A stretch of 64,000 nt of DNA from Wocania_A spongiicola. Its GTDB lineage: Bacteria; Bacteroidota; Bacteroidia; Flavobacteriales; Flavobacteriaceae. How positions within the stretch are numbered: the stretch's first letter is position 1; each line of letters starts with the position of its first letter. The translations under genes were made by a program, and so were the position numbers. This document shows positions 34,772 to 43,642 of the stretch, piece after piece. The notes beneath the pieces are model-generated. The model was not told where the DNA came from. It did not search any database and saw nothing but the letters and a program-made list of their open reading frames with translations. The stretch spans positions 372,001 through 436,000 of the forward strand of contig NZ_JAMFLZ010000001.1 of NCBI RefSeq assembly GCF_023502325.1, given 5' to 3'.

Positions 34772-34842
34772 GAAGCTATTTCCTGCTTTTCACTATATCT
34801 TTTGCAAAAAAGCAAAAGGATGTCGTTTCAATCAGGGCTAAA
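34772..34842 (+). repeat. Dispersed intergenic repeat, copy A
   Basis: The segment runs from AAGCTATTTCCTGCTTTTC to CGTTTCAATCAGGGCTAA, with a central hairpin CTTTTGC-AAAAAA-GCAAAAG. The second copy in this window is at 61302-61375 on the other strand. The shared skeleton is AAGCTATTTCC-Y-GCT, CACTRTATC, AAAAGGATG-Y-CGTTTC and ATC-R-GGGCTAAA. It lies between hmgA and hppD. Confidence 0.7.
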
Positions 34843-34909
34843 AAACAAGAGTTAAGTTTTAAACTTATAAATAAAAAATTAAACTCATCAACAAATAAAT
34901 TTTAAGAAA

Positions 34910-36070
34910 ATGAGTAAAGAAATAAAATCAGTAAACTACGGTTTAGAAAAAATATTTGAAGGCGCACAAGACTTTTTACCGCTTTTAGGAACAGATTACA
35001 TAGAGTTTTATGTAGGTAATGCAAAACAAGCAGCACATTTTTATAAAACAGCATTTGGGTTTCAATCATTAGCCTATGCAGGTTTAGAAACTGGTGTTAA
35101 AGACCGTGCTAGTTATGTTTTAAAACAAGATAAAATACGTTTAGTGTTAACAACACCATTAAATAGTAGCTCGCCAATAAATGAGCATTTAGTAAAACAC
35201 GGCGATGGTGTTAAAGTAGTGGCGCTTTGGGTAGAAGATGCGACAAAAGCATATCAAGAAACAACCAGTCGAGGAGCAAAATCGTTTATGGAACCTCAAG
35301 TGGAAAAAGACGAGCATGGAGAAGTTGTTAGAGCTGGAATACACACTTATGGGGAAACGGTTCATATTTTTGTAGAACGCAAAAACTATAGTGGTGTATT
35401 TTTACCAGGCTATAAAACTTGGAATTCAGACTATAACCCAACACCAGTAGGTCTAAAGTTTATAGACCATATGGTAGGTAATGTAGGATGGGGAGAAATG
35501 AATCAATGGGTAAAATGGTATGAAGACGTTATGGGCTTCGAAAACTTTTTATCGTTTGATGATACACAAATTCACACTGAATATTCAGCGTTAATGAGTA
35601 AAGTAATGAGTAACGGTAACGGACGCATAAAATTTCCAATAAATGAACCAGCAGAAGGTAAAAAGAAATCTCAAATAGAAGAGTATTTAGATTTTTATGA
35701 AGGCCCTGGAGTACAACACATAGCTGTAGCTACAGATGATATTATAAACACCGTATCTCAATTAAGAGCTAGAGGAATTGAGTTTTTATCTACACCACCT
35801 GAAGAATATTATAAAGCTGTTCCAGGTAGGTTAGATGAATATAGCCATGAATTACGTGAAGATATAGAAACTTTAAAAAGCTTAGGTATTATGATTGATG
35901 CTGATGAAGAAGGGTATTTACTTCAAATATTTACAAAACCTGTGGAAGACAGACCAACGCTATTCTTTGAAATTATACAACGTATGGGAGCAAGAGGTTT
36001 TGGAGCTGGAAACTTTAAAGCGCTTTTTGAGTCTATTGAAAGAGAACAAGCCAATAGAGGAACACTCTAG
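34910..36070 (+). CDS. hppD: 4-hydroxyphenylpyruvate dioxygenase
   Basis: The 386-residue Fe(II) enzyme converts 4-hydroxyphenylpyruvate to homogentisate. The two vicinal-oxygen-chelate halves are visible. The iron ligands are recognisable as the His in KFIDHMVGNVGWGEMNQWVKWY, the His in GPGVQHIAVATDDI, and the Glu in PTLFFEIIQRMGARGFGAGNFKALFESIE. Length and C-terminus match the family. With hmgA it forms the core of tyrosine catabolism. No separate -7 box is evident, so it may be read from the hmgA promoter. Confidence 0.96.
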   Translation: MSKEIKSVNYGLEKIFEGAQDFLPLLGTDYIEFYVGNAKQAAHFYKTAFGFQSLAYAGLETGVKDRASYVLKQDKIRLVLTTPLNSSSPINEHLVKHGDGVKVVALWVEDATKAYQETTSRGAKSFMEPQVEKDEHGEVVRAGIHTYGETVHIFVERKNYSGVFLPGYKTWNSDYNPTPVGLKFIDHMVGNVGWGEMNQWVKWYEDVMGFENFLSFDDTQIHTEYSALMSKVMSNGNGRIKFPINEPAEGKKKSQIEEYLDFYEGPGVQHIAVATDDIINTVSQLRARGIEFLSTPPEEYYKAVPGRLDEYSHELREDIETLKSLGIMIDADEEGYLLQIFTKPVEDRPTLFFEIIQRMGARGFGAGNFKALFESIEREQANRGTL

Positions 36071-36113
36071 TAGAAATTTATATTCCATTAAAGACAGGAA
36101 TTTAAAACATTTT

Positions 36114-36147
36114 AAAAACTCCATCATTTTTTTGATGGAGTTTTTTG
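36114..36147 (+). terminator. Intrinsic terminator after hppD
   Basis: AAAACTCCATCA pairs with TGATGGAGTTTT across a T-only loop, followed by a T-run. Confidence 0.85.
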
Positions 36148-36211
36148 TTTTTCTGTAACAAATAAACGTTAAGAACTTCTTATAATAAAGGGGCTGTATA
36201 AAGATTTTTTA

Positions 36212-36219
36212 TATTTTTG
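36212..36219 (+). promoter_or_regulatory. Predicted -7 promoter box for the DUF3108 gene
   Basis: TATTTTTG is a perfect TAnnTTTG match 77 bases upstream of the DUF3108 start and after the hppD terminator. Confidence 0.5.
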
Positions 36220-36296
36220 GAACAGTAATTGTAATTTCTTGCATACAACAATAAATGTTAGCCCAAAGAGTTACATTATCAATTACCCAATAAAGC

Positions 36297-37082
36297 ATGA
36301 ATAAATTACTACTTATATTAATAACATTAGGCGTAATGCAAGCTTCTTTTTCTCAGCAAGAACCTGCATTTGGCGATGGAGAATGGTTTAAATTCAAAAT
36401 GAGTTATAGTGGCTTTTTAAAAGCAGGAAACGCTACACTTACTGTTAAAGATGCAAAATTAAATAACAAAGAAGTTTTCCATGTAGTTGGCAAAGGCTGG
36501 ACTACAGGTATGATAAAATGGTTTTTTAAAGTTAAGGATAGATACGAAAGCTATTTTGACAAAAAAACGATTATGCCCTACAAGTTTGTTAGAAATATAG
36601 ATGAAGGTGGGCATAAAAAAGATATTGAAATAGAGTTTGACCAAGAAAACAATAAAGCTCATGTTAATAATAAGAAGCATAAAACCAAAAAGACTATAGA
36701 TACTAAGCCTAATATTCAGGATATGGTGTCAACATATTATTATTTACGTAATAGCATTGATATAACTAAGTTAAAAGTTGGAGATGAGTTTAAAGTTGAT
36801 ATGTTTTTTGATGAAGAAAATTATGGATTTAAACTACAATACCTAGGAGAAGAAATTATTAAAATGGAAAATGGGCAAAAAGTTGAAGCTTTAATATTTA
36901 GGCCATATGTGTTGGCAGGCCGTGTTTTTAAAGAAGAAGAAAGCTTAACGCTTTGGGTGTCAAAAGACAAAAATAAAGTACCTTTGCGTATTAAAGCAGA
37001 TTTGGCTGTAGGCTCCTTAAGAGCAGACCTTGAAGCTTATAAAGGATTAAAACACCCTTTCAGAATAGTTGTAGAAAATTAA
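36297..37082 (+). CDS. DUF3108 domain protein (exported)
   Basis: The 261-residue product has a signal peptide (MNKLLLILITLGVMQASFSQ). The DUF3108 pattern is seen in FGDGEWFKFKMSYSGFLKAGNATLTV, DRYESYFDKKTIMPYKFVRNIDEGGHKKDIEIEFD, QDMVSTYYYLRN and LTLWVSKDKNKVPLRIKADLAVGSLRADLEAYKG. The fold is predicted to be a lipoprotein-carrier-like beta structure. Function is unknown. It starts a run of four closely spaced genes (DUF3108, tryptophan dioxygenase, M23 peptidase, pgi). Confidence 0.85.
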   Translation: MNKLLLILITLGVMQASFSQQEPAFGDGEWFKFKMSYSGFLKAGNATLTVKDAKLNNKEVFHVVGKGWTTGMIKWFFKVKDRYESYFDKKTIMPYKFVRNIDEGGHKKDIEIEFDQENNKAHVNNKKHKTKKTIDTKPNIQDMVSTYYYLRNSIDITKLKVGDEFKVDMFFDEENYGFKLQYLGEEIIKMENGQKVEALIFRPYVLAGRVFKEEESLTLWVSKDKNKVPLRIKADLAVGSLRADLEAYKGLKHPFRIVVEN

Positions 37083-37089
37083 AGAAATT

Positions 37090-38007
37090 TTGAGTACAAA
37101 AATAACCAACCAACTTAAAGAAAAATACAAGGCAATAAATCAGGATTTAGATGTTCATTTAGAAGGGCTACTTCATAGTAAGCCCATTACCTATTGGGAT
37201 TATATTCATACAGATGCCTTGTTGAATTTACAAATACAAAGAACGACATTGCCAGATGAGATGGTATTTATTGGATACCATCAAATTAATGAACTCATTT
37301 TTAAAATGATTCTTTGGGAAATCAAGCAGGTCGCTGAATGCGATAATCTGAACGCTGCTTTTTTTGAGGATAAAATAATGCGTGTAAGTCGTTATTTTGA
37401 TATGCTCACAACCTCTTTTAATATTATGAGGGAAGGAATGGATGTTGAGCAGTATAATAAGTTTAGGCATACACTTACCCCAGCTAGCGGATTTCAAAGT
37501 GCTCAATACAGATTAATCGAGTTCGCTTCAACAGAACTTATTAACTTAATTGATGTTAGGTTTAGAGATAATATAGATAGAAATACACCTTTTGAGCATG
37601 CATTCGAGCATTTATATTGGCAAGCTGCAGGAAAAGACTATAAGACAGGTAAAAAATCAATTCTTCTTACAAATTTTGAAAACCGTTATAAGGAAGAGTT
37701 TATTACTTTTATGAAAGTATATAACACTAAAAATTTATGGTCAAGATTTAAAGAGTTACCTAAGGCTGATCAAAAAGATGAAGACTTGGTTAAGGCAATG
37801 CGTCATTTTGATTATACTGTAAATATAAAATGGGTCATGGCTCACTATAATGCTGCCACACATTATATTTTAGGGAAAGATGGCGACGGAGAAGCTACCG
37901 GAGGAAGTGATTGGCAAAAATACATGCTTCCTAAATATCAAAAAAGAATATTTTTTCCAGATTTATGGACAGAAAAAGAAATACAAGAATGGGGAACAAA
38001 TATTTAA
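37090..38007 (+). CDS. Tryptophan 2,3-dioxygenase family protein
   Basis: The 305-residue haem enzyme family opens the indole ring of tryptophan to N-formylkynurenine. Motifs are ITYWDYIHTDALLNLQ, DEMVFIGYHQINELIFKMILWEI, FRHTLTPASGFQSAQYRLIEFA, and the C-terminal MAHYNAATHYILGKDGDGEATGGSDWQKYM. The start codon is TTG, 7 bases after the DUF3108 stop. The other kynurenine-pathway genes are not in the window. The 3' end overlaps the start of the M23 peptidase by 19 bases. Confidence 0.93.
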   Translation: MSTKITNQLKEKYKAINQDLDVHLEGLLHSKPITYWDYIHTDALLNLQIQRTTLPDEMVFIGYHQINELIFKMILWEIKQVAECDNLNAAFFEDKIMRVSRYFDMLTTSFNIMREGMDVEQYNKFRHTLTPASGFQSAQYRLIEFASTELINLIDVRFRDNIDRNTPFEHAFEHLYWQAAGKDYKTGKKSILLTNFENRYKEEFITFMKVYNTKNLWSRFKELPKADQKDEDLVKAMRHFDYTVNIKWVMAHYNAATHYILGKDGDGEATGGSDWQKYMLPKYQKRIFFPDLWTEKEIQEWGTNI

Positions 38008-39290
38008 TTCTGTTAGTTTTAGCAATAATGGTTATTGCTTGCAAAAAAGATAAACCAGCCCCACCAATTTTAGAAGAAGAAATTGCTGTAGTAGAAAAAC
38101 CACAAGAGGTTTTCGAATTTGGGTTTAAATTGAGCGACTATATTGTAAAAAGGGATACAGTAAAAGCGGGAGAGAGTTTTGGGCAAATTTTAGAACAAAA
38201 TAAAATAGGTTATCCTAAAATATTCCATATTGCTGAAAAAACTAAGGAAACCTACAATATTGCTAGATTTTTTCAACAAGGTAAACCATATACGCTTTTA
38301 TTTTCTAAAGATTCATTAGAATTGCCAGAAAGCTTTATTTATCAACCTACAAAAGAGGAGTATGTGGTTATTAATTTTAAAGATTCCATTCATGCTTTCA
38401 AAAGTAAAAAACCCATTACTTATGTTGAGAAATCAGTAACTGGGGTTATTACAAGCAGTATTTCTGAAACCCTTGATAAAAAAGGTGTCAGCGCAGTATT
38501 AACCAATAAATTAGCTGATGAAATTTATGCATGGACTATAGATTTTAGACGTTTGCAAAAAGGAGATCGATTTAAAGTTATTTACTTTGATAAATATATT
38601 GATGATAGTATCTATGCAGGAATACACAAAGTTAAAGCAGCATATTTTGAACATAATAAAGAGCCTTTTTACGCTTTTGAATTTGAAACAGATGAAGACA
38701 AAGGTATAGTAGACTATTTTAGTGAAGAAGCTAAAAATTTACGTCGCGCATTCTTAAAAGCCCCTGTTAAATTTAGCAGAATCTCTTCAAGATATAATTT
38801 GCGTCGTAGAATAGCGGTTTATGGTTATAAAGTACGACCTCATAAAGGTACTGATTTTGCTGCTCCAATAGGTACACCTATTAGAGCAACAGCAAACGGA
38901 ACTGTTACAGAATCTAGAAGAAGAGGAGGTAATGGTAATTATGTTAAAATAAGGCATAATGCTACATACGAAACCCAATATCTTCATATGAAAAAAAGAA
39001 AAGCAAAAGTTGGAGATTTTGTTAAACAAGGAGATGTAATAGGTTGGGTAGGAATGACTGGTAATACAGGTGGACCACATGTATGTTACCGTTTTTGGAA
39101 AAACGGAAGGCAGGTTGATCCTTTCAAACAAAAACTTCCTGAAGCAAAACCAATTTCAGATTCATTAAAATTTAAATATTTAGATTTTATTAAACCAATT
39201 AAATATCAATTAGATAATATTTTGTTCGAACCAGAAGTTCTTGAAAACGAACAACCAGAACAAACTATAATTACTCAAGCAAATTCATAA
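37989..39290 (+). CDS. M23-family (LytM-type) peptidase lipoprotein
   Basis: I chose the ATG at 37989 (433 residues) because it gives a lipoprotein signal (MGNKYLILLVLAIMVIAC). An ATG 24 bases earlier would add MDRKRNTR before it. An OapA/LysM-like N-terminal region (KRDTVKAGESFGQILEQNKIG) precedes a C-terminal M23 domain with HKGTDFAAPIGTPI (His and Asp zinc ligands), YLHM, and GPHVCYRFW. The usual final H-x-H is H-V-C here, so Cys replaces the second histidine. The role is probably peptidoglycan crosslink cleavage at the cell envelope. pgi starts 1 base after its stop. Confidence 0.88.
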   Translation: MGNKYLILLVLAIMVIACKKDKPAPPILEEEIAVVEKPQEVFEFGFKLSDYIVKRDTVKAGESFGQILEQNKIGYPKIFHIAEKTKETYNIARFFQQGKPYTLLFSKDSLELPESFIYQPTKEEYVVINFKDSIHAFKSKKPITYVEKSVTGVITSSISETLDKKGVSAVLTNKLADEIYAWTIDFRRLQKGDRFKVIYFDKYIDDSIYAGIHKVKAAYFEHNKEPFYAFEFETDEDKGIVDYFSEEAKNLRRAFLKAPVKFSRISSRYNLRRRIAVYGYKVRPHKGTDFAAPIGTPIRATANGTVTESRRRGGNGNYVKIRHNATYETQYLHMKKRKAKVGDFVKQGDVIGWVGMTGNTGGPHVCYRFWKNGRQVDPFKQKLPEAKPISDSLKFKYLDFIKPIKYQLDNILFEPEVLENEQPEQTIITQANS

Positions 39291-39291
39291 C

Positions 39292-40905
39292 ATGCCACTA
39301 CCAAATATAAACCCAACAACAACAAATTCTTGGGAAAAACTACAAGAGCATTTTAATAAAATTAATAATATACATATGAAAGATTTGTTTGCTCAAGACA
39401 GTGAGCGAGCAAATAAATTCACAATTAAATGGGATGATTTCTATGTTGACTTTTCAAAAAATAGAATCACTGAAGAAACGTTTAGGTATTTACTTGAATT
39501 AGCTGATGAGGTTAATTTAAAGGAAGCTATCCAAAGTCAATTTTCTGGAGAAAAAATAAATAAAACCGAAGGACGAGCAGTTTTGCATACCGCATTGCGT
39601 GCACCAAAGGATGCTAAATTTTATGTTGATGGTGTTAATGTTGTGCCAGAAGTACATCAAGTAAAGCAAAAAATTCAAAGTTTTACTAACGAGATAGTAA
39701 ATGGAGATAGAAAAGGGTTTACAGGAAAACCATTTACTGATGTAGTAAATATTGGTATTGGTGGTTCAGATTTAGGACCAGCTATGGTAGTTGAATCGCT
39801 TCAGTATTATAAAAATCATTTAACTACGCATTTTGTAAGCAATGTAGATGGCGATCATGTTAATGAAGTAATTAAAAAATTAAATCCAGAAACAACACTT
39901 TTTGTAGTGGTTTCAAAAACATTTACAACACAAGAAACATTATCTAACGCCAATACAATTAAAAATTGGTTTTTACAATCAGCAACAGAGGGTGCTATTG
40001 CAAAACATTTTGTGGCTGTATCAACAAACATAGATAGTGTTAAGAAATTTGGAATAGATGTAAACAACATATTTCCTATGTGGGATTGGGTTGGTGGTCG
40101 TTTTTCGTTGTGGAGTGCAGTAGGTTTATCTATAAGTTTAGCAGTAGGGTATAATAATTTTGATAGCCTTTTAACTGGAGCAAATAAAATGGATGAACAT
40201 TTTAAGAGTGAAGATTTTAAATCCAATATTCCGGTAGTTTTAGCACTAATAAGTGTTTGGTATAATAATTTTTTTAAGGCTGAAAGTGAAGCTGTTATTG
40301 GGTATTCACAATACTTAAATCAATTTGCAACCTATTTGCAACAAGGCATTATGGAAAGTAATGGGAAAAGTGTTGATAGAAATGGAAACCCTATAGATTA
40401 CGAAACAGGAACATTAATTTGGGGTGAGCCAGGAACCAATTCGCAACATGCATTTTTTCAGTTAATACATCAAGGTACGAAACTAATTCCAGCAGATTTT
40501 ATAGGGTTTGTAAAATCACTACATGGAAATAAAGATCATCAAGACAAGTTAACTTCAAATTTTTTAGCCCAAACAGAGGCGCTCTTAAATGGTAAAACAA
40601 AAGACGAAGTTGTTTTAGAAGGAGCTGACGAATCAATTGTTCCTTTTAAAGTATTCAAAGGGAATAAACCAACGAATACTATTTTTATTAATAAACTTAC
40701 ACCAGAAAGCTTAGGAAAGTTAATAGCTATGTACGAGCACAAAATATTCGTACAAGGTGTTATTTGGAATATCTTTAGTTATGATCAGTTTGGAGTAGAG
40801 CTTGGAAAGCAATTGGCAAACAAGATTTTACAAGAATTTAACATTAGTAATGTTAACAATCATGATTCATCTACTAATAATTTGTTAAAGCACTACAAAA
40901 AATAA
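39292..40905 (+). CDS. pgi: Glucose-6-phosphate isomerase
   Basis: This 537-residue enzyme interconverts glucose-6-phosphate and fructose-6-phosphate. Signatures are DVVNIGIGGSDLGPAMV, VSKTFTTQETLSNA, the active-site stretch WGEPGTNSQHAFFQLIHQGTKLIPADFIG, and GVELGKQLANKI near the C-terminus. Length matches the E. coli type. It is tightly linked to the M23 peptidase (1-base gap). A long inverted repeat 49 bases after the stop could end transcription. Confidence 0.97.
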   Translation: MPLPNINPTTTNSWEKLQEHFNKINNIHMKDLFAQDSERANKFTIKWDDFYVDFSKNRITEETFRYLLELADEVNLKEAIQSQFSGEKINKTEGRAVLHTALRAPKDAKFYVDGVNVVPEVHQVKQKIQSFTNEIVNGDRKGFTGKPFTDVVNIGIGGSDLGPAMVVESLQYYKNHLTTHFVSNVDGDHVNEVIKKLNPETTLFVVVSKTFTTQETLSNANTIKNWFLQSATEGAIAKHFVAVSTNIDSVKKFGIDVNNIFPMWDWVGGRFSLWSAVGLSISLAVGYNNFDSLLTGANKMDEHFKSEDFKSNIPVVLALISVWYNNFFKAESEAVIGYSQYLNQFATYLQQGIMESNGKSVDRNGNPIDYETGTLIWGEPGTNSQHAFFQLIHQGTKLIPADFIGFVKSLHGNKDHQDKLTSNFLAQTEALLNGKTKDEVVLEGADESIVPFKVFKGNKPTNTIFINKLTPESLGKLIAMYEHKIFVQGVIWNIFSYDQFGVELGKQLANKILQEFNISNVNNHDSSTNNLLKHYKK

Positions 40906-40953
40906 ACATAACTATCTTATTTTAAGCTAATTAATCAATATTTAAGAAAAAAC

Positions 40954-40980
40954 TCAAATGTTAATGTTATTAACATTTGA
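40954..40980. repeat. Perfect 12-base inverted repeat upstream of the TonB receptor gene
   Basis: TCAAATGTTAAT (40954-40965), loop GTT, ATTAACATTTGA (40969-40980). No T-run follows directly, though TTTTTTT occurs about ten bases later on the plus strand. It is either the pgi terminator or an operator. A related TTAACATTT occurs again near 41003. Confidence 0.5.
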
Positions 40981-41014
40981 CGAATTATAATTTTTTTGTT
41001 TGTTAACATTTATT

Positions 41015-41028
41015 TTATGCATGCATAA
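41015..41028. promoter_or_regulatory. Perfect 14-base palindrome at the expected -33 position
   Basis: TTATGCATGCATAA is fully palindromic and ends 21 bases before the -7 box at 41050-41057, so it covers the place where a -33 box would be. It is a plausible operator for the receptor operon. Confidence 0.5.
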
Positions 41029-41049
41029 TATTTAAACTAATATTATGCT

Positions 41050-41057
41050 TATTTTTG
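41050..41057 (+). promoter_or_regulatory. Predicted -7 promoter box for the TonB receptor operon
   Basis: TATTTTTG matches TAnnTTTG and lies 26 bases upstream of the receptor ATG. Confidence 0.6.
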
Positions 41058-41083
41058 CAGGGACTAATTTCAAATAATTAATT

Positions 41084-43636
41084 ATGAAAAAAACTACGCA
41101 TTTTATAATGTTAACTGTAGCGTTATTATTCTCTACAGTATTAATTGCTCAAAGTACAATAACTGGTACAGTAATAGAAGCAGGAAGTAATATTCCTCTA
41201 CCTGGAGCAAATATTATCGAAAAAGGCACTACTAATGGTGTTACTTCCGATTTCGATGGAAATTTTACAATTAAAACACAAGAATCTTCAGGAGAGTTAG
41301 TAATTACTTTTATTGGATACACTTCTAAAACAATTTCGTTTTCAGGAGATGCTACTTTAGAAAGTATAGCACTAGAATCTAGTCAAGTTGGCTTAGAGGA
41401 AGTTCAAATTATTGCATCGGTTGCAGTTGATAGAAAAACGCCAGTTGCGGTATCTACAATTAAATCTGCTGATATTGAACTTAAGCTAGGAACACAAGAG
41501 TTTCCAGAGATATTAAAATCTACTCCAGGAGTATATGCAACTAAAGCTGGTGGTGGTTACGGAGACGGTAGAATTAACCTTAGAGGATTTGATTCTGAAA
41601 ACGTTGCTGTAATGATTAACGGTATTCCTGTTAATGATATGGAAAATGGTCGTGTATTCTGGTCTAACTGGGCTGGATTAGGTGATGTTACAAGTACTAT
41701 GCAGGTTCAGAGAGGTTTAGGAGCATCTAAATTGGCAGTACCATCTATTGGGGGTACAATAAATATCATAACAAAGACTACTGATGTTGAAGCTGGAGGA
41801 AATATATCTACTACAATTGCAAATGATGGATATGAAAAATTCGGCATAACATATTCGACAGGATTGCTAGAAAATGGTTTTGCAGCTACTGTTTCAGCAG
41901 CAACAACAGAAGGTAATGGCTATGTTGATGGAACGGAGTTTAATGGTGTTTCTTATTTTGTTAATCTATCAAAAGAAATAAACGAAAATCATAAATTATC
42001 TTTTTCAGCCTTTGGTTCTAAACAACGTCATGGTCAAAGACAAAATAGACAGCTTATAGAAACTTATAAAAATAGTGACAGAGGTAGAAAGTTTAATGCA
42101 GATTGGGGTTATTACAATGGACAAGTAACTCACCAAGAAGATAACTTTTACAATAAACCTCAAATTTCTTTAAACCACTATTGGACATTAAGTGAAAAAA
42201 CGTCTATCATATCATCAGCATACGTATCCTTCGGATCTGGTGGAGGTGGAGGTACCAGAGGTGTTAATAAATTTACAATTAATGCTGATGGAAGTAGCGA
42301 TTATAGAACTGGACTTTTTGGACCTTTAGATTTTGATAAAATTTCTGACGAAAATGCAGCATTAGGAGCAAATGGATCAGAAACTATATTAAGAGCATCT
42401 CGTAATGACCATAATTGGTATGGATTATTATCTACTTTAAAAACAGATTTATCTGATGATTTAGTATTACTAACTGGTGTAGATTTTAGATCATACAAAG
42501 GGATTCACTTTCAAGAAGTAACTAATTTATTAGGAGGTCAATATTTCTTAGACGATAATAACGAAAACAACCCAAACAACCCAGCTAAAGTAGGTGATAA
42601 AATAAACTACAATAACGATGGGAAAGTTGGTTGGTTAGGATTCTTTGGTCAATTAGAGTATGATGTTAATGAGAAATTCAACACATTTATTGCTTTAGCA
42701 GCTTCAAATACATCTTACCAAAGAATTGATTATTTTAACTATTTAGACTCAGATCCTTTACAAGAAACAGACAAGTATAATTTCTTTGGTTTTAGTGCTA
42801 AAGCTGGTGCAAACTACAGAATTGACGAAAATCATAATGTATTTGCTAACTTAGGTTACTTTGAAAAAGCTGCAGATTTTGATTCAGTATTCTTAAATTT
42901 CTCAAATGATAATATTAATGCAGATGCAGAAAATCAAAAAATCACAAGTTACGAACTAGGTTATGGTTTCCGAGGAGATAAATTATCAGCAAATGTGAAT
43001 TTATATAGAACGACTTGGAATGATAGAACAGAAACTGCTACTTTTCAACAACCAGATGGAACAAGAGCTACAGCTAATATATTAGGAGTTAATGCTATTC
43101 ATCAAGGTATAGAGATTGATTTTGTTTATAGAGCTTCAGAAAAAATAAGCTTTACAGGTATGGCATCTTTAGGTGACTGGAGATGGGATAGTGATGTAAC
43201 TAATGTTAGTATACTTGATGAAGAGCAAAATATTGTTGATACAGTTAATCTATTCATTAAAGATTTGCATGTATCTGATGCTGCTCAAACAGCATTTGCG
43301 TTAGGAGCTAATTATAAATTATCTTCAGATACTAGGCTAGTTGTAGATTATAATTATTATGCCGATATTTATGCTGATTACGACCCTAGTGATCGAGGAA
43401 CTCAAGGTGCACCAGATGCATGGAAAATGCCAGATTATGGTTTATTTGATTTAGCACTTAATCATAATTTTAAATTTGGACCTTTTGATGCTACTTTAAC
43501 AGGTAGAATGAATAATGTATTTGATACAGAATACATTTCAGATGCACAAGATGGAGCAGGCTCTACTGATGACACGGCTTTAGTTTGGTTTGGTTACGGA
43601 AGAACATTTAGTGTTGGAGCAAAACTTAATTTTTAA
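41084..43636 (+). CDS. TonB-dependent receptor, first of two related receptors in a nuclease-rich region
   Basis: The 850-residue protein has a signal peptide (MKKTTHFIMLTVALLFSTVLIAQ) and a CarboxypepD_reg-like domain at about 24-105. The plug follows (QEFPEILKSTPGVYATKAGGGYGDGRINLRGFDSENVAVMINGIPVNDMENGRVFWSNWAGLGDV), then a beta-barrel ending in GAKLNF with a C-terminal Phe. The FWSNWAGLGDV region and the later ISLNHYW recur as QWSNWGGINDV and VMLNHYW in the receptor at 47989, so the two are paralogues. It is followed by a lipoprotein (6-base gap) and an endonuclease I gene, pointing to nucleic-acid or nucleotide uptake. That substrate is inferred from context. Confidence 0.9.
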   Translation: MKKTTHFIMLTVALLFSTVLIAQSTITGTVIEAGSNIPLPGANIIEKGTTNGVTSDFDGNFTIKTQESSGELVITFIGYTSKTISFSGDATLESIALESSQVGLEEVQIIASVAVDRKTPVAVSTIKSADIELKLGTQEFPEILKSTPGVYATKAGGGYGDGRINLRGFDSENVAVMINGIPVNDMENGRVFWSNWAGLGDVTSTMQVQRGLGASKLAVPSIGGTINIITKTTDVEAGGNISTTIANDGYEKFGITYSTGLLENGFAATVSAATTEGNGYVDGTEFNGVSYFVNLSKEINENHKLSFSAFGSKQRHGQRQNRQLIETYKNSDRGRKFNADWGYYNGQVTHQEDNFYNKPQISLNHYWTLSEKTSIISSAYVSFGSGGGGGTRGVNKFTINADGSSDYRTGLFGPLDFDKISDENAALGANGSETILRASRNDHNWYGLLSTLKTDLSDDLVLLTGVDFRSYKGIHFQEVTNLLGGQYFLDDNNENNPNNPAKVGDKINYNNDGKVGWLGFFGQLEYDVNEKFNTFIALAASNTSYQRIDYFNYLDSDPLQETDKYNFFGFSAKAGANYRIDENHNVFANLGYFEKAADFDSVFLNFSNDNINADAENQKITSYELGYGFRGDKLSANVNLYRTTWNDRTETATFQQPDGTRATANILGVNAIHQGIEIDFVYRASEKISFTGMASLGDWRWDSDVTNVSILDEEQNIVDTVNLFIKDLHVSDAAQTAFALGANYKLSSDTRLVVDYNYYADIYADYDPSDRGTQGAPDAWKMPDYGLFDLALNHNFKFGPFDATLTGRMNNVFDTEYISDAQDGAGSTDDTALVWFGYGRTFSVGAKLNF

Positions 43637-43642
43637 AAAACT

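Noticed and set aside
35895..36158. Open frame overlapping the 3' end of hppD in another frame
   Set aside because: hppD is complete and conserved through its C-terminus there. The frame has no domain and runs into the terminator.
39855..40226. A 123-residue minus-strand open frame inside pgi
   Set aside because: It lies antisense to the conserved core of glucose-6-phosphate isomerase and has no feature of its own.
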